55,478 nt of DNA, taken from NCBI GenBank assembly GCA_945865315.1, contig CAMBDK010000005.1, positions 1 to 55,478 on the forward strand, written 5' to 3'. The notes below the pieces were generated by a model. That model had not been told where the DNA came from, did not search any database, and saw nothing but the letters and a program-made list of their open reading frames with translations. Of the stretch, positions 28,841 to 39,925 are shown in pieces; position 1 is the stretch's first letter; each line of letters begins with the position of its first letter. The translations under genes and the position numbers were made by a program. This DNA comes from Chitinophaga pinensis (lineage in GTDB: Bacteria; Bacteroidota; Bacteroidia; 2-12-FULL-35-15).

Positions 28841-31800
28841 ATGAGAAAAATAGTTTTATATCTTTTTTTTTATCTTTTCCATACCACATTGGTTGCCCAG
28901 CAAACATTTCCATATAATGGTGTTTCAAACAATAAGCATATTTTTTATGCTTTTACCAATGCTAAAATATTTGTTGACCACGAAATAATAATTGAAAATG
29001 GAATTTTATTAATTAAAGAGGGCCTAATTGTTGGTATAGGTGAAAACCTTGAACTACCTAAAGGAACTGTCATATTTGATTTAAAAGGGAAATTTATTTA
29101 TCCCTCTTTAATTGATGCTTATACAAACTATGGGATGCCCGAGCCTAGGCTAATTACGAAAGGCACAATACCTCAAATGGAAAGTAATTCTAAAGGAGCT
29201 TGTGGCTGGAATCAGTCCGTTAAAGCTGAAATTGAAGCACACAGAATTTTTAACTCCGATAGTAAAGCTGCCGAAGAAATGCGCAAAATTGGATTTGGTG
29301 CCGTTCTTACCTTTCAAAAAGATGGTATCGTGCGTGGCTCAGCGGCTTTTGTTTCCTTAGCGGATGGACGAGAGAACGAACTAATAATATGCGAGAAAGC
29401 AGCAGCAATGTTTTCTTTTGACAAGGGAACTTCTACACAAGATTACCCATCCTCCTTAATGGGTTCTGTTGCACTGTTACGTCAGACTTATTTGGATGCC
29501 GATTGGTATAAAAAACAAACTTCCTCCTCTGCAAATATTCCGAATCGTACTATCAAAAATGTTATAGAGCATACTGAACTTAACTTTTCTTTAGAAGGCT
29601 TTAATAATTTGCAAAAACTACCACAAATTTTTGAAACAACCGATAAATTAAGTGCATTGCGTGCTGATAAAATCGCTGCGGAATTTAATGTAAAATATAT
29701 AATAAAAGCTTCAGGAAACGAATATCAGCGCTTAGAGGAATTAAAACTTACTAATTGTAAATTTATTATCCCACTTAACTTCCCTGCTGCATATGATGTA
29801 GAAGATGCATATGATGCTCTAAATCTATCTCTTGCAGAACTTAAACATTGGGAAATGGCACCTAGTAATCCCTTTGCATTAGAAAAATATTCTATCCCAT
29901 TTGCAATTACAACAGCTGATTTAAAAGATAAAAAAGATTTTTGGAAAAATATTCGTAAAGCTATCAGCAATGGCTTATCAGAAAAACAAGCACTGAAATC
30001 ACTTACTGTTACTCCAGCCGAAATGCTTAATGTTTCAGATAAAGTTGGCAGATTAAAAAATGGTTTTTTAGCTAATTTCATTATAACTTCCGGAAATTTA
30101 TTTGATGAAACAACTATAATATTTGAAAATTGGATTCAAGGAATTTCATATAAATTAAATGAATACAATAGCCTCGATATTAGAGGTGATTATGATTTAA
30201 TTATTGATAATAAAGATATTTATAAATTAAAAATTGAAGGTGAAATAGAAAAACTTAAAGGCTCTGTTTTAATAGATACTATTAATACCCCAATTAATAT
30301 AGCCATTGCTGGAAACTCCGTTTCAATTTCATTTAATACTACTAATGCCAATTATTGCCAAAATGGTTTTTCTGGAGCTATTCGATTAAGTGGTAATATA
30401 AATAATGAAACATTAAAAATGATTGGCACTGCTCAAACACCTAATGGCGATTGGTTGGACTGGCAAGCTAAATACAAATTACCTTATATTTCTAAAACAG
30501 ATTTATTAATAAAAATAGAAACAATAAATTACGGACAAGTTATTTATCCATTTTCTGCCTTTGGTAAAAAACTAGAGGACCGTGATGGGTTCAATAAAAT
30601 AGTTTATGATTTTAAAAACCGTTATGATGCTATTTTAATTAAGAATATTACGGTTTGGACAAATGAAGCTGAAGGAATATTAAAAAATAAAGATGTTTAT
30701 ATTACAGAAGGCCGAATAGTTCGGATAGCCGATGAGATAAATGCAACTAAGTTAGCTTTTGCAAAAATAATTGATGGGGAAGGTAAACATCTTACTGCTG
30801 GTATTATTGATGAACATTCACATATAGCAATTTCAAATGGTGTAAATGAAGCAACCCAAGCATCAAGTGCCGAAGTAAGAATTGAGGATGTTATAAATTC
30901 TGAGGATATTAATATTTACCGTCAATTAGCTGGTGGTGTTACTACTGCGCAATTGCTGCATGGTTCAGCAAATCCTATTGGTGGACAATCGGCAATTATT
31001 AAATTACGCTGGGGTAAAGCTCCGGAAGAAATGAAGTTTGCAAAAGCCGATGGTTTTATAAAATTTGCTTTGGGCGAAAATGTTAAACAAAGTAACTGGG
31101 GGGAATATTATACCACACGATTCCCCCAATCGCGCATGGGTGTTGAGCAAGTTTATTATGATTATTTTACTCGCGCTAAAGAATATATATTAAAACAAAA
31201 ATCATTTATTGCATTATCTGAAAAAGAAAAGGCATACACAATACCTTATCGAAAAGATTTAGAAATGGAGGCTTTGGCCGAAATTTTAAATAACAAACGA
31301 TTTATTACTTGTCATTCCTATGTGCAATCTGAAATTAATATGCTCATGCATGTTGCTGACTCAATGGGATTTAAAATCAACACCTTTACACATATTTTAG
31401 AAGGTTATAAAGTAGCCGACAAAATGAAACTACATGGCGCAGGTGCTTCTACTTTTAGCGATTGGTGGGCATATAAAATAGAAGTGCAGGATGCTATACC
31501 ATACAATGCTTCCTTATTAAATCAAATGGGTATTATTACCGCTATCAATTCTGATGATGCGGAAATGGGTCGCAGATTAAATCAGGAGGCTGCAAAATCT
31601 ATTAAATATGGGAAAATGAGCGAAGAGGATGCTTTGAAATTGATAACGCTAAACCCAGCGAAATTATTACATATCGATTCTAAAGTTGGTAGCATTAAAG
31701 TAGGGAAGGATGCTGATTTAGTCGTATGGTCTGATAACCCTTTATCAATTTATGCAAAAGTTGAAAAAACAATTATTGATGGACTAATTTATTTCGACAA

Positions 31801-31966
31801 GGAGGAGGACTTGATATTACGCAAGGATATTCAAAAAGAACGTTCACGTATTATTCAAAAAATGTTAAGTGATAAAAAAGGTGGTGCGCTAACTCAAAAA
31901 ATTCACAATAAAATAAAAAAATTAGATGGCTGTGAATCTATAGAATTAGATTATTTGAAGGAATAA
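28841..31966 (+). CDS. Secreted amidohydrolase family protein, two amidohydrolase-like halves
   Basis: C-terminal half GIIDEHSHIAIS retains HxH; N-terminal half has IYPSLIDAYTNYGMPEP at the equivalent position. Confidence 0.88.
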   Translation: MRKIVLYLFFYLFHTTLVAQQTFPYNGVSNNKHIFYAFTNAKIFVDHEIIIENGILLIKEGLIVGIGENLELPKGTVIFDLKGKFIYPSLIDAYTNYGMPEPRLITKGTIPQMESNSKGACGWNQSVKAEIEAHRIFNSDSKAAEEMRKIGFGAVLTFQKDGIVRGSAAFVSLADGRENELIICEKAAAMFSFDKGTSTQDYPSSLMGSVALLRQTYLDADWYKKQTSSSANIPNRTIKNVIEHTELNFSLEGFNNLQKLPQIFETTDKLSALRADKIAAEFNVKYIIKASGNEYQRLEELKLTNCKFIIPLNFPAAYDVEDAYDALNLSLAELKHWEMAPSNPFALEKYSIPFAITTADLKDKKDFWKNIRKAISNGLSEKQALKSLTVTPAEMLNVSDKVGRLKNGFLANFIITSGNLFDETTIIFENWIQGISYKLNEYNSLDIRGDYDLIIDNKDIYKLKIEGEIEKLKGSVLIDTINTPINIAIAGNSVSISFNTTNANYCQNGFSGAIRLSGNINNETLKMIGTAQTPNGDWLDWQAKYKLPYISKTDLLIKIETINYGQVIYPFSAFGKKLEDRDGFNKIVYDFKNRYDAILIKNITVWTNEAEGILKNKDVYITEGRIVRIADEINATKLAFAKIIDGEGKHLTAGIIDEHSHIAISNGVNEATQASSAEVRIEDVINSEDINIYRQLAGGVTTAQLLHGSANPIGGQSAIIKLRWGKAPEEMKFAKADGFIKFALGENVKQSNWGEYYTTRFPQSRMGVEQVYYDYFTRAKEYILKQKSFIALSEKEKAYTIPYRKDLEMEALAEILNNKRFITCHSYVQSEINMLMHVADSMGFKINTFTHILEGYKVADKMKLHGAGASTFSDWWAYKIEVQDAIPYNASLLNQMGIITAINSDDAEMGRRLNQEAAKSIKYGKMSEEDALKLITLNPAKLLHIDSKVGSIKVGKDADLVVWSDNPLSIYAKVEKTIIDGLIYFDKEEDLILRKDIQKERSRIIQKMLSDKKGGALTQKIHNKIKKLDGCESIELDYLKE

Positions 31967-32162
31967 AAAAACTCCTAGATAAAAAAATACAATGACTAAT
32001 ATCTATTATAAGCATTATAAAATCGAAGTTTAGAAGATTTAGTATGAAAATAATAATAGGCTTTTATACCATGATAAAAAGAATTATTAATTATAAATCT
32101 TGCGCCTGTAAAATTATTAAAAGCTAAATCTATAATTTAAATATTTTTAAATACTTAAGGCA

Positions 32163-33452
32163 ATGAAAAACATCCTTTTTATTATTCTACTTTTAATTAC
32201 AGTAATTACATCGGCGCAAAATAAAAGCATTTTGCTGATGAATGGTGTTGCCCATTTAGGTAACGATAGCATCATCCAGAATTCCGCTATTGGTATAAAA
32301 GATGGAAAAATTATTCTGGTAGGCGATGCACGATCCATTACTTTAGATAAAACTGCATTTAATGAAATAATAAATGTTTTTGGTAAACATATCTATCCAG
32401 CTTTTATTGCACCTAATTCAACATTAGGTCTTTCGGAGGTAGATGCTGTTAGAGCGTCGAATGATTTTAATGAAGTTGGAACAATAATACCTAATGTACG
32501 TTCATTAATTGCCTATAATACCGACTCGAAAATTATTCCTACAGTGCGAAGTAATGGAATTTTATTAGCTCAAATAACTCCCCGCGGTGGCATAATATCA
32601 GGCACTTCAAGTATTATGATGTTAGATGGCTGGAACTGGGAGGATGCCGCTTATAAAATTGATGATGGAATTCACATTAACTGGCCACACATACAATCAC
32701 ATAAATTTTCAGAGGAGGGCAATATGTATCATGGTTATGATGATACAAATAAAGAATATACTAGACAAACTAATGAATTGAAAAAAATATTTGCCGAGGC
32801 GAAAGCATATAACAATTCGGAATTTAAAGAAGAGAAAAATCTTCGTTTCGAAGCTATGAAGGCTGTTTTTAATGGTGCTCAATCAGTATTTATTCATAGT
32901 AATAATGTTAAAGAAATTATTGAAGCTGTAAATTTTACAAAACAATACGACTTAAAAAAAGTAGTAATTGTTGGGGGAAGAGATTCTTGGATGATTTTAG
33001 ATTTGTTGCGCGAAAATAATATTGCTGTAATTGTTTCAAGAGTGCACAATCTACCTAAAAATCCTGAAGACGATATTGACTTACCTTTTAAACTTCCTTA
33101 TTTATTACAAAAAGCTGGAATATTATTTTGCTTAAATAATGGAGGCGATAAGGAAGCTATGGGAACTCGAAATTTACCGTTTATGGCGGGAACAGCAGCT
33201 GCTTATGGCTTAACAAAGGAACAAGCATTAAAAGCAATTACATTAAATACTGCGAAAATTTTAGGTATCGATAAAACTACAGGGAGTATTGAACTTGGTA
33301 AAGAAGCAAACATTTTTATTTCAACAGGAGATGCATTGGATATGAAAACCAATAATGTAGAAATAGCTTTTTTGAAAGGTATTAGTATTGATTTAAATAA
33401 TACTCAAAAAATACTTTATGAAAAATATAAAATTAAATATGGATTGAAATAG
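32163..33452 (+). CDS. Secreted amidohydrolase-like protein lacking the HxH motif
   Basis: HIYPAFIAPNSTLGLSEVDAVRASNDFNEVG; C-terminal AITLNTAKILGIDKTTGSIELGKEANIFIS. Confidence 0.85.
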   Translation: MKNILFIILLLITVITSAQNKSILLMNGVAHLGNDSIIQNSAIGIKDGKIILVGDARSITLDKTAFNEIINVFGKHIYPAFIAPNSTLGLSEVDAVRASNDFNEVGTIIPNVRSLIAYNTDSKIIPTVRSNGILLAQITPRGGIISGTSSIMMLDGWNWEDAAYKIDDGIHINWPHIQSHKFSEEGNMYHGYDDTNKEYTRQTNELKKIFAEAKAYNNSEFKEEKNLRFEAMKAVFNGAQSVFIHSNNVKEIIEAVNFTKQYDLKKVVIVGGRDSWMILDLLRENNIAVIVSRVHNLPKNPEDDIDLPFKLPYLLQKAGILFCLNNGGDKEAMGTRNLPFMAGTAAAYGLTKEQALKAITLNTAKILGIDKTTGSIELGKEANIFISTGDALDMKTNNVEIAFLKGISIDLNNTQKILYEKYKIKYGLK

Positions 33453-33521
33453 TTTTTCTCAAATTAATTAATTACCCATTAAGAATGGCGAAGAACCAAT
33501 TAATTATTAATGTTTCGTAAT

Positions 33522-35795
33522 TTATTGTTTCACTAATCGTGATACCCTTTTTTGTTTAGCATTTGAAACCTCAATTACATAAACACCTTTACTTAGGAGC
33601 GACAAATCATATTTTTGATCTATTTCATCTTTACCTATAAAAATATCTGTCATTAACACATTTCCCAAAACATCATAAACTATCAAATTGGTTTTTACTT
33701 TTTTATCCAATCCATTAATTGATAGTTGTATTTCATTCGTAAAAGGATTGGGTACAAATTTTACAATGATTGAATTTAATGTTTGAAAAGGGATAATATC
33801 GCTTATTAGCGAAGTGATTGTAAAATCATGATCATTAATATCTAAAAATACATTACCAATACTCTCCACTTTTATTCTGCAATTGGATTTCGTTGAACCA
33901 ACTATTGGCACTATAATGAGTTGACTTCCATCATTTGGTGTATTCGCCAATAAGGTAGAGAATGTTAAACCTCCGTTTATTGAAAGCAAAATATTTACGT
34001 TTGAACAACTAACAGGAGATAAATTGGTTCCATTTACACTCCAGGTAACTGTTTGGGAACTGTTTTCAGCCCATACAATGCCGGTTGTATTTGGCGATGA
34101 TACTGCAAATGGACCTGAAGAAGCAATTATAACCTGTGAACTGGCATAACAAACTCCCCCTCCTCCCATTTTATTATCACGTGCTGTAAATATGAATTTT
34201 AAGGTTTGCGGTGTAGAGGGTAAATATTCTCCAATAGTATCGTTATAGTAACCACTCAATACAACATTTAATTTAGGAAACATTCTGCTGGGAGAACTAA
34301 CAGGTGCGTATGAACGGAAATAAGGAGCTGCTCCGGAGTTCCAGTCATTATCCAGTCCAAGGTCATTTTCTTCCCATTGATACGTGAGCACATCACCATT
34401 TATGTCTGTTGCCGAACCTGTTAAGATAAAAGGTGTAGATTGAGGAATGGTGTATGTTGCCGAACCTGTAACTACCGGGGCGTTGTTTCCTGTAGAAGTA
34501 ATAACAGGACAAATGCTTCCATTTGCATTAGTTGTAAACTCCATGATTTCGTCAAAACTAACAGAATGAAAATAGGCAATACTGTTCAAAGCCACATTAT
34601 TAATGTCGCATATCCCAGCATAAGCCATGATGGTAACCCCGCTGCCAGGTTCCATTTCTGTATTTAAATTTGCATTTCCGGAACAACTGCCAGTATTTGA
34701 TGTGAAAGTATGATTTCCACTAAATTGATGGCCTATTTCATGAGCAACATAATCAATATCATAAGGATCACCTACCGGATTGGAACCACCCGTAATAGCA
34801 CTTGCTTTTATACCTGAATAACAAACACAACCTAAATAAGCAAGCCCGCCACCTCCAGTGCTAAACGTATGGCCAATATCATAATTGGCATCACCAATCA
34901 AATTATCAATAACGGTTTGGCTCTCAGCTATAAGTATACTGGCATCATCATTACCTGCGAAAGGATCATTGTTTTCATCAGCATATAAAATACTAGTTTC
35001 GTTCGATACTAATATTAATTTAACTGCAACTTCGGTTTCGTATACACCGTCAACACGATTTACCGAAGTAACTACGACCGACAATATTTGAGAAACACTA
35101 GGACTTGATAAACCAGTTGCTGCTTGTGCGTATTCGCCGGTACACGCAACTGCTAAGCGGAAAGTTCTCAAGTTTTCACCTGCGCATATCATTACTCTCA
35201 GTTTTTTTTCCGCGCCTATTGAAAAATCTTCTTTTTTTTTAACTTTTTCTGGAATGATTACACTTTTTTCAGGAATTATTTTGCTTGCATCCTTTTTAAA
35301 ATCAGCAGTGTAATAGGAAATGTAATCCGATACATTATTTCTACAATAAGGATCAATAAAAATATCACCGGCAGGCATACGGATCATGGCATGAAACCCA
35401 AAATCATTCCAGTCCAATTTCCCGAAAAAATTGGCTCCATCAGTGCTTTTTACATTAAATGTTTTAATGTTGGGGAATTGAGCCGCCAGTTCAGGAGTCA
35501 TAACAGGAGATTCAACAACTCTGAATTGTTGAATAGAACCATCTGGTAATGGCAATTCAATAATTACTGGAGAATTGGCAAGCGCCATATTCTTTTCGTT
35601 AGGGGATGAAAAAAGAAGTGTCTTTAAATTATGATCAATCAGGTGATATGTTTTATAAAGTTTGGGAATGATGGTGCGTTCAGCACTTACAACAATTTCT
35701 GATTCATTAATTGGTTTCCACAAAGCTGAATTATCCTGCGCCTGAAGGTTATTTATAAAAATAAAAATAAAAAAAATGTAGAGTATTTTTTTCAT
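33522..35795 (-). CDS. Secreted reprolysin-like (M12B) metalloprotease with T9SS C-terminal sorting domain
   Basis: HEIGHQFSGNHTF zinc site, Met-turn IMAYAGIC; C-term FVPNPFTNEIQLSI...LIVYDVLGNVL...LSKGVYVIEVSNAKQKRVSRLVKQ. Confidence 0.93.
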   Translation of the reverse strand: MKKILYIFFIFIFINNLQAQDNSALWKPINESEIVVSAERTIIPKLYKTYHLIDHNLKTLLFSSPNEKNMALANSPVIIELPLPDGSIQQFRVVESPVMTPELAAQFPNIKTFNVKSTDGANFFGKLDWNDFGFHAMIRMPAGDIFIDPYCRNNVSDYISYYTADFKKDASKIIPEKSVIIPEKVKKKEDFSIGAEKKLRVMICAGENLRTFRLAVACTGEYAQAATGLSSPSVSQILSVVVTSVNRVDGVYETEVAVKLILVSNETSILYADENNDPFAGNDDASILIAESQTVIDNLIGDANYDIGHTFSTGGGGLAYLGCVCYSGIKASAITGGSNPVGDPYDIDYVAHEIGHQFSGNHTFTSNTGSCSGNANLNTEMEPGSGVTIMAYAGICDINNVALNSIAYFHSVSFDEIMEFTTNANGSICPVITSTGNNAPVVTGSATYTIPQSTPFILTGSATDINGDVLTYQWEENDLGLDNDWNSGAAPYFRSYAPVSSPSRMFPKLNVVLSGYYNDTIGEYLPSTPQTLKFIFTARDNKMGGGGVCYASSQVIIASSGPFAVSSPNTTGIVWAENSSQTVTWSVNGTNLSPVSCSNVNILLSINGGLTFSTLLANTPNDGSQLIIVPIVGSTKSNCRIKVESIGNVFLDINDHDFTITSLISDIIPFQTLNSIIVKFVPNPFTNEIQLSINGLDKKVKTNLIVYDVLGNVLMTDIFIGKDEIDQKYDLSLLSKGVYVIEVSNAKQKRVSRLVKQ

Positions 35796-36214
35796 GATAA
35801 ACTTTATTAGTTAATCTCAAACAAATATATTATTTTTTTTTATCGAATACAACATAATTAATATCCTTTCAAAAGAAAAAGGTAAACCTATATTTTTTTA
35901 AAACTCATTTTCTAAACCTTCCTAATCCAATACCAAGCTTGCGTTTTTATTTAGATTGCGCTTTATTTTTATTCTAATTTATTCCCAAAAATATTGCTCA
36001 AAAGTTTGTATATCAACAAATTACATTTATTGGTTTTTGTTGTGAATTTCTGTGCTTAAAATTATGTATATATCCTTGTATATTTTAAATTAATAATAGT
36101 ACTTTTGAATCAGTAAATAACCGTTACAGTTTAATTTAATCAATGGGTTTAATTGACACATTTTGATGAAATTAATTTATAAAAAAATTACACATTTTAT
36201 TAAAATAAAAATAT

Positions 36215-38002
36215 TTGAAACCAACCGACATTAATGACCCGGAGTACTTCCATAAAGTAGTCGACTGCCAGCATGCCTGTCCTGCTCATACTCCAGTTCC
36301 TGAATACATTAGACTGATTGCAGAAGAGAAATACACAGAGGCCTATATGATCAACTGGGATTCTAACGTATTTCCGGGAGTGCTTGGCCGCACCTGCGAC
36401 CGTCCTTGCGAGCCAGCGTGCCGTAGAGGGCGTATTGACGAGGAGCCTGTAGCTATTTGTCGCTTGAAGCGTGTTGCTGCTGATAATAAAGGGGATGTTA
36501 AAAAACACATGCCACAAGGTCCTTTCCCCTCTAATGGTAAAAAAGTAGCATTAATTGGCGCAGGACCAGCATCGCTTACTGTTGCTCGCGACCTTGCTAC
36601 TATAGGCTACGAACTGCATTTATACGATGAACATAAATTGGGTGGTGGATTTATGAGAAGCCAAATTCCAGCATTTCGTCTTCCCGAAACTGTTCTAAAT
36701 GAGGAAGTAAATTTTATTCTCGATTTAGGAATTCATACCCATTTTAATACTTATGTTTCTAGTCTTAAAGAAATACTTTCTAAAGATTATGATGCTGTTT
36801 TTGTAGGTACCGGCGCACCTCAAGGGAGAGATTTACCTGATTTGATTGGTAGAAAAGAAGGAGCAGCAAATATTCATATCGGAATTAATTGGTTAGGAAG
36901 TGTTGCCTTCGAGCATACGAAACATATAGGAAAAAAAGTAATTGTTTTAGGTGGCGGAAATACAGCGATGGACTGCTGCCGCACTGCCCGTAGATTAGGA
37001 GGGGAACAAGTAAAAGTTGTTGTGCGAAGTCCTTTTAAAGAAATGAAAGCATCACCCTGGGAAAAAGAAGATGCCGCTCATGAAGATATTCCTATTATTG
37101 ATAACCATGTTCCTAAATCTTTTGTTGTTGAAAATGGTGTTTTAGTTGGAATGACTTTTGAAATTGTAAAGGCTGTATATGACGCTAATGGCAAAAGACA
37201 GCTTATTGCAGAAGGTGGCCCTGATGTTTTTATTGAGGCCAACGATGTGCTAATTGCAGTGGGTCAAGAAAATAGTTTCCCTTGGATTGAACGCGACCTT
37301 GGTGTTGAATTCGATAAATGGGGCATGCCTGTTGTTGATCCTGTTACTTATGCATCTACTAATAATAAAGTTTTCTTCGGTGGTGATTCCTCTTTCGGAC
37401 CAAAAAACGTTATTACAGCAGTTGCTCAAGGTCATCAAGGTGCTATATCTATTGATCTTTTTTGCATGAATAAAGATTTGAATGTTCGCCCTTCTCCATA
37501 TGTAAATTTGGTAAGTCAAAAAATGGGTATTCATGAATGGGCCTTTGATAGTGCTGTTGTAGATGACGATAGATATATTGTTCCACAAGCGGATAAAAAA
37601 TTAACGCTACTTAATAGAAAAAAAGAAGTAGAGCTTGGCTTTGATCATATTACTGGTTATAAAGAAGCTGAACGCTGCCTTAATTGCGATGTTCAAACTG
37701 TTTTTACAACTGATAAATGCATAGAATGTGATGCTTGTGTTGATGTTTGCCCGGTTGCATGCATCACTTTTACTGAAAATGCCGAAGAAAATGATTTAAG
37801 ATCAATGTTAAAAGTGCCAGCTACTAATTTAAGTCAAAGCCTTTATGTATCTAGTGAATTACCAACAAAAAGAGTAATGATAAAAGATGAAAATGTATGT
37901 CTGCATTGTGGATTATGTGCTGAACGATGCCCAACTGCAGCATGGGATATGACCAAATTCTTTTATAACGTAACTAAAGCAGAAAAAAAAGCATGTCATT
38001 AA
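36215..38002 (+). CDS. GltD-like FAD/NAD(P)-dependent oxidoreductase with C-terminal 4Fe-4S ferredoxin domain
   Basis: Cys-rich N-term (CQHACPAHTPVPEYI..CDRPCEPACRR), VALIGAGPASLTVARDLA, VIVLGGGNTAMDCCRTARR, CIECDACVDVCP and CLHCGLCAERCP; TTG start. Confidence 0.92.
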   Translation: MKPTDINDPEYFHKVVDCQHACPAHTPVPEYIRLIAEEKYTEAYMINWDSNVFPGVLGRTCDRPCEPACRRGRIDEEPVAICRLKRVAADNKGDVKKHMPQGPFPSNGKKVALIGAGPASLTVARDLATIGYELHLYDEHKLGGGFMRSQIPAFRLPETVLNEEVNFILDLGIHTHFNTYVSSLKEILSKDYDAVFVGTGAPQGRDLPDLIGRKEGAANIHIGINWLGSVAFEHTKHIGKKVIVLGGGNTAMDCCRTARRLGGEQVKVVVRSPFKEMKASPWEKEDAAHEDIPIIDNHVPKSFVVENGVLVGMTFEIVKAVYDANGKRQLIAEGGPDVFIEANDVLIAVGQENSFPWIERDLGVEFDKWGMPVVDPVTYASTNNKVFFGGDSSFGPKNVITAVAQGHQGAISIDLFCMNKDLNVRPSPYVNLVSQKMGIHEWAFDSAVVDDDRYIVPQADKKLTLLNRKKEVELGFDHITGYKEAERCLNCDVQTVFTTDKCIECDACVDVCPVACITFTENAEENDLRSMLKVPATNLSQSLYVSSELPTKRVMIKDENVCLHCGLCAERCPTAAWDMTKFFYNVTKAEKKACH

Positions 38003-39867
38003 TTGAAAATAAAGTAAACGATTTTGTTGTAAGATTTGCTAATGTAAATGGAACAGGCTCTGCCAGTGCTAATTTTCTTTTTACTAAAGCAATTTTCAGA
38101 ATGGGTATCCCTGTTACTCCAAAAAATATTTTCCCCTCCAACATACAAGGTTTACCTACATGGTACGAAGTACGGATTAGTGAAAAAGGATATTTAGGAC
38201 GCAGAGAAGGTATCGATTTTGTTGTTTCTGTGAATCCACAAAGCATGTTAAATGATGTGCAAAGCGTTAAAGCTGGTGGATATTTTTTATACGACAGCTC
38301 AAAAAAATTGCATGATCAATATATTCGTCAAGACATTAATTATATTGGTATACCATTGATGCTAATGTGTAACGAAGCATATACTGACCCACGACAACGA
38401 CAATTATTTAAAAACATAGTTTATGTAGGAGCGCTAGCTGCGTTGTTCGAAATTGAGTTTGATGTGTTAGAGGAACTTCTTGGAGAACAGTTTAAAGGTA
38501 AAGAAAAATTAATACCAGCCAATGTTAAAGCCCTCAAATTGGGTGCCGATTATATTTATGCAAATTTTAAATACCCTTTAGATATTCGTGTTGAAAGACG
38601 TAATTTGATTGGTAATTCTATCATGATTGATGGCAATTCAGCTTGCGGATTAGGAGCTGTTTATGCAGGTGCTACAGTTGCTGCATGGTATCCTATTACA
38701 CCATCAACCTCCGTGGTGGAAGCCTATAACGCATACGCTGAAGAGTTTCGTGTAAATAAAATTACTGGCAAGAAAAACTTTGCTATTATTCAGGCTGAGG
38801 ATGAGCTATCTGCTATAGGAATGGTTATTGGAGCTAGCTGGAATGGAGCACGTTCCTTCACTGCTTCAAGTGGTCCTGGATTATCCTTAATGAATGAACT
38901 ACTTGGACTAGCCTATTTTGCTGAAATACCAACCGTTTTAATTGACGTGCAGCGTACTGGTCCATCAACAGGTATGCCTACTAGAACGCAACAATCGGAT
39001 ATTCTGGAAGCCGCTTATGCCTCGCATGGTGATACTAAACATGTTTTGCTTTTCCCTTCCAACCCTAAAGAATGTTTTGATCTTACTGTAGATGCATTTG
39101 ATCTTGCTGAATATCTTCAAACACCAGTGATAATGCTTACCGATCTCGATCTTGGAATGAATGACCATATTTCTGAACCATTTGAATGGGATGATAAACG
39201 GGAATACAACAGAGGCAAAATCTTGGACGCTGCTGCACTTGATAATATAGTGAAATTTGGACGCTACCTAGATGTTGATAATGATGGTATTGCCTACCGT
39301 ACCTACCCAGGTACGCATCCTACCAAAGGATCTTTTTTTACCCGCGGTACTTCTCGTGATGAGTACGCTACTTATTCTGAAGATAGTGGAGCTTATAAAA
39401 GAAATGTTGATCGCTTAATTAAAAAATGGAACACAGCAAAAGATATAGTCCCTGCACCTCAGGTGTATCAAGATAAAAACAAAAGTGAATATGGCATTCT
39501 TTTTTTCGGAACCTCTCAGTGTTCCGCTGAAGAAGCAATAGACTTATTGAATCAAAAAAAAATAATTGTAGATGCTATCCGCATAAAGTCTTTCCCATTC
39601 AACAAAACTGTGCAAGATTTTATTGATTCTCATGAAAAAGTTTTTGTTATTGAACAAAATCGCGATGCACAAATGAAAAGTTTACTACTTATTGAATTAG
39701 TAGCTAACCATCAAAAATTAATTTCTGTTCTTAATTATGATGGTATGCCTATCACAGCAGAAAATATTTTCAATCAAATAACAAATCAAATTTTATCTCT
39801 TAAATCTAGCCCATTAAAAGAGGAAGCAAATGGTAAAAAAAACAAACAAAATTCAATAACAAACTAA
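37993..39867 (+). CDS. korA: 2-oxoacid:acceptor oxidoreductase, fused gamma-alpha subunit
   Basis: GxGSASANFLFTKAIFRMG gamma domain; AWYPITPSTSVVEAYNAYAEEF...QAEDELSAIGMVIGASWNGARSFTASSGPGLSLMNE. Confidence 0.9.
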   Translation: MSLIENKVNDFVVRFANVNGTGSASANFLFTKAIFRMGIPVTPKNIFPSNIQGLPTWYEVRISEKGYLGRREGIDFVVSVNPQSMLNDVQSVKAGGYFLYDSSKKLHDQYIRQDINYIGIPLMLMCNEAYTDPRQRQLFKNIVYVGALAALFEIEFDVLEELLGEQFKGKEKLIPANVKALKLGADYIYANFKYPLDIRVERRNLIGNSIMIDGNSACGLGAVYAGATVAAWYPITPSTSVVEAYNAYAEEFRVNKITGKKNFAIIQAEDELSAIGMVIGASWNGARSFTASSGPGLSLMNELLGLAYFAEIPTVLIDVQRTGPSTGMPTRTQQSDILEAAYASHGDTKHVLLFPSNPKECFDLTVDAFDLAEYLQTPVIMLTDLDLGMNDHISEPFEWDDKREYNRGKILDAAALDNIVKFGRYLDVDNDGIAYRTYPGTHPTKGSFFTRGTSRDEYATYSEDSGAYKRNVDRLIKKWNTAKDIVPAPQVYQDKNKSEYGILFFGTSQCSAEEAIDLLNQKKIIVDAIRIKSFPFNKTVQDFIDSHEKVFVIEQNRDAQMKSLLLIELVANHQKLISVLNYDGMPITAENIFNQITNQILSLKSSPLKEEANGKKNKQNSITN

Positions 39868-39876
39868 CATACTCAG

Positions 39877-39906
39877 CATCATATTTAGCTTAATGCTAAT
39901 ATGATG
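39877..39906 (+). other. Intercistronic hairpin between korA and korB
   Basis: CATCATATTTAGC - TTAAT - GCTAATATGATG (single-nt bulge). Confidence 0.6.
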
Positions 39907-39925
39907 AGAGTTATAAAATATCATT

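Noticed and set aside
37250-37588. 112-aa ORF antisense to the GltD-like gene
   Set aside because: Shadow ORF; no supporting features.
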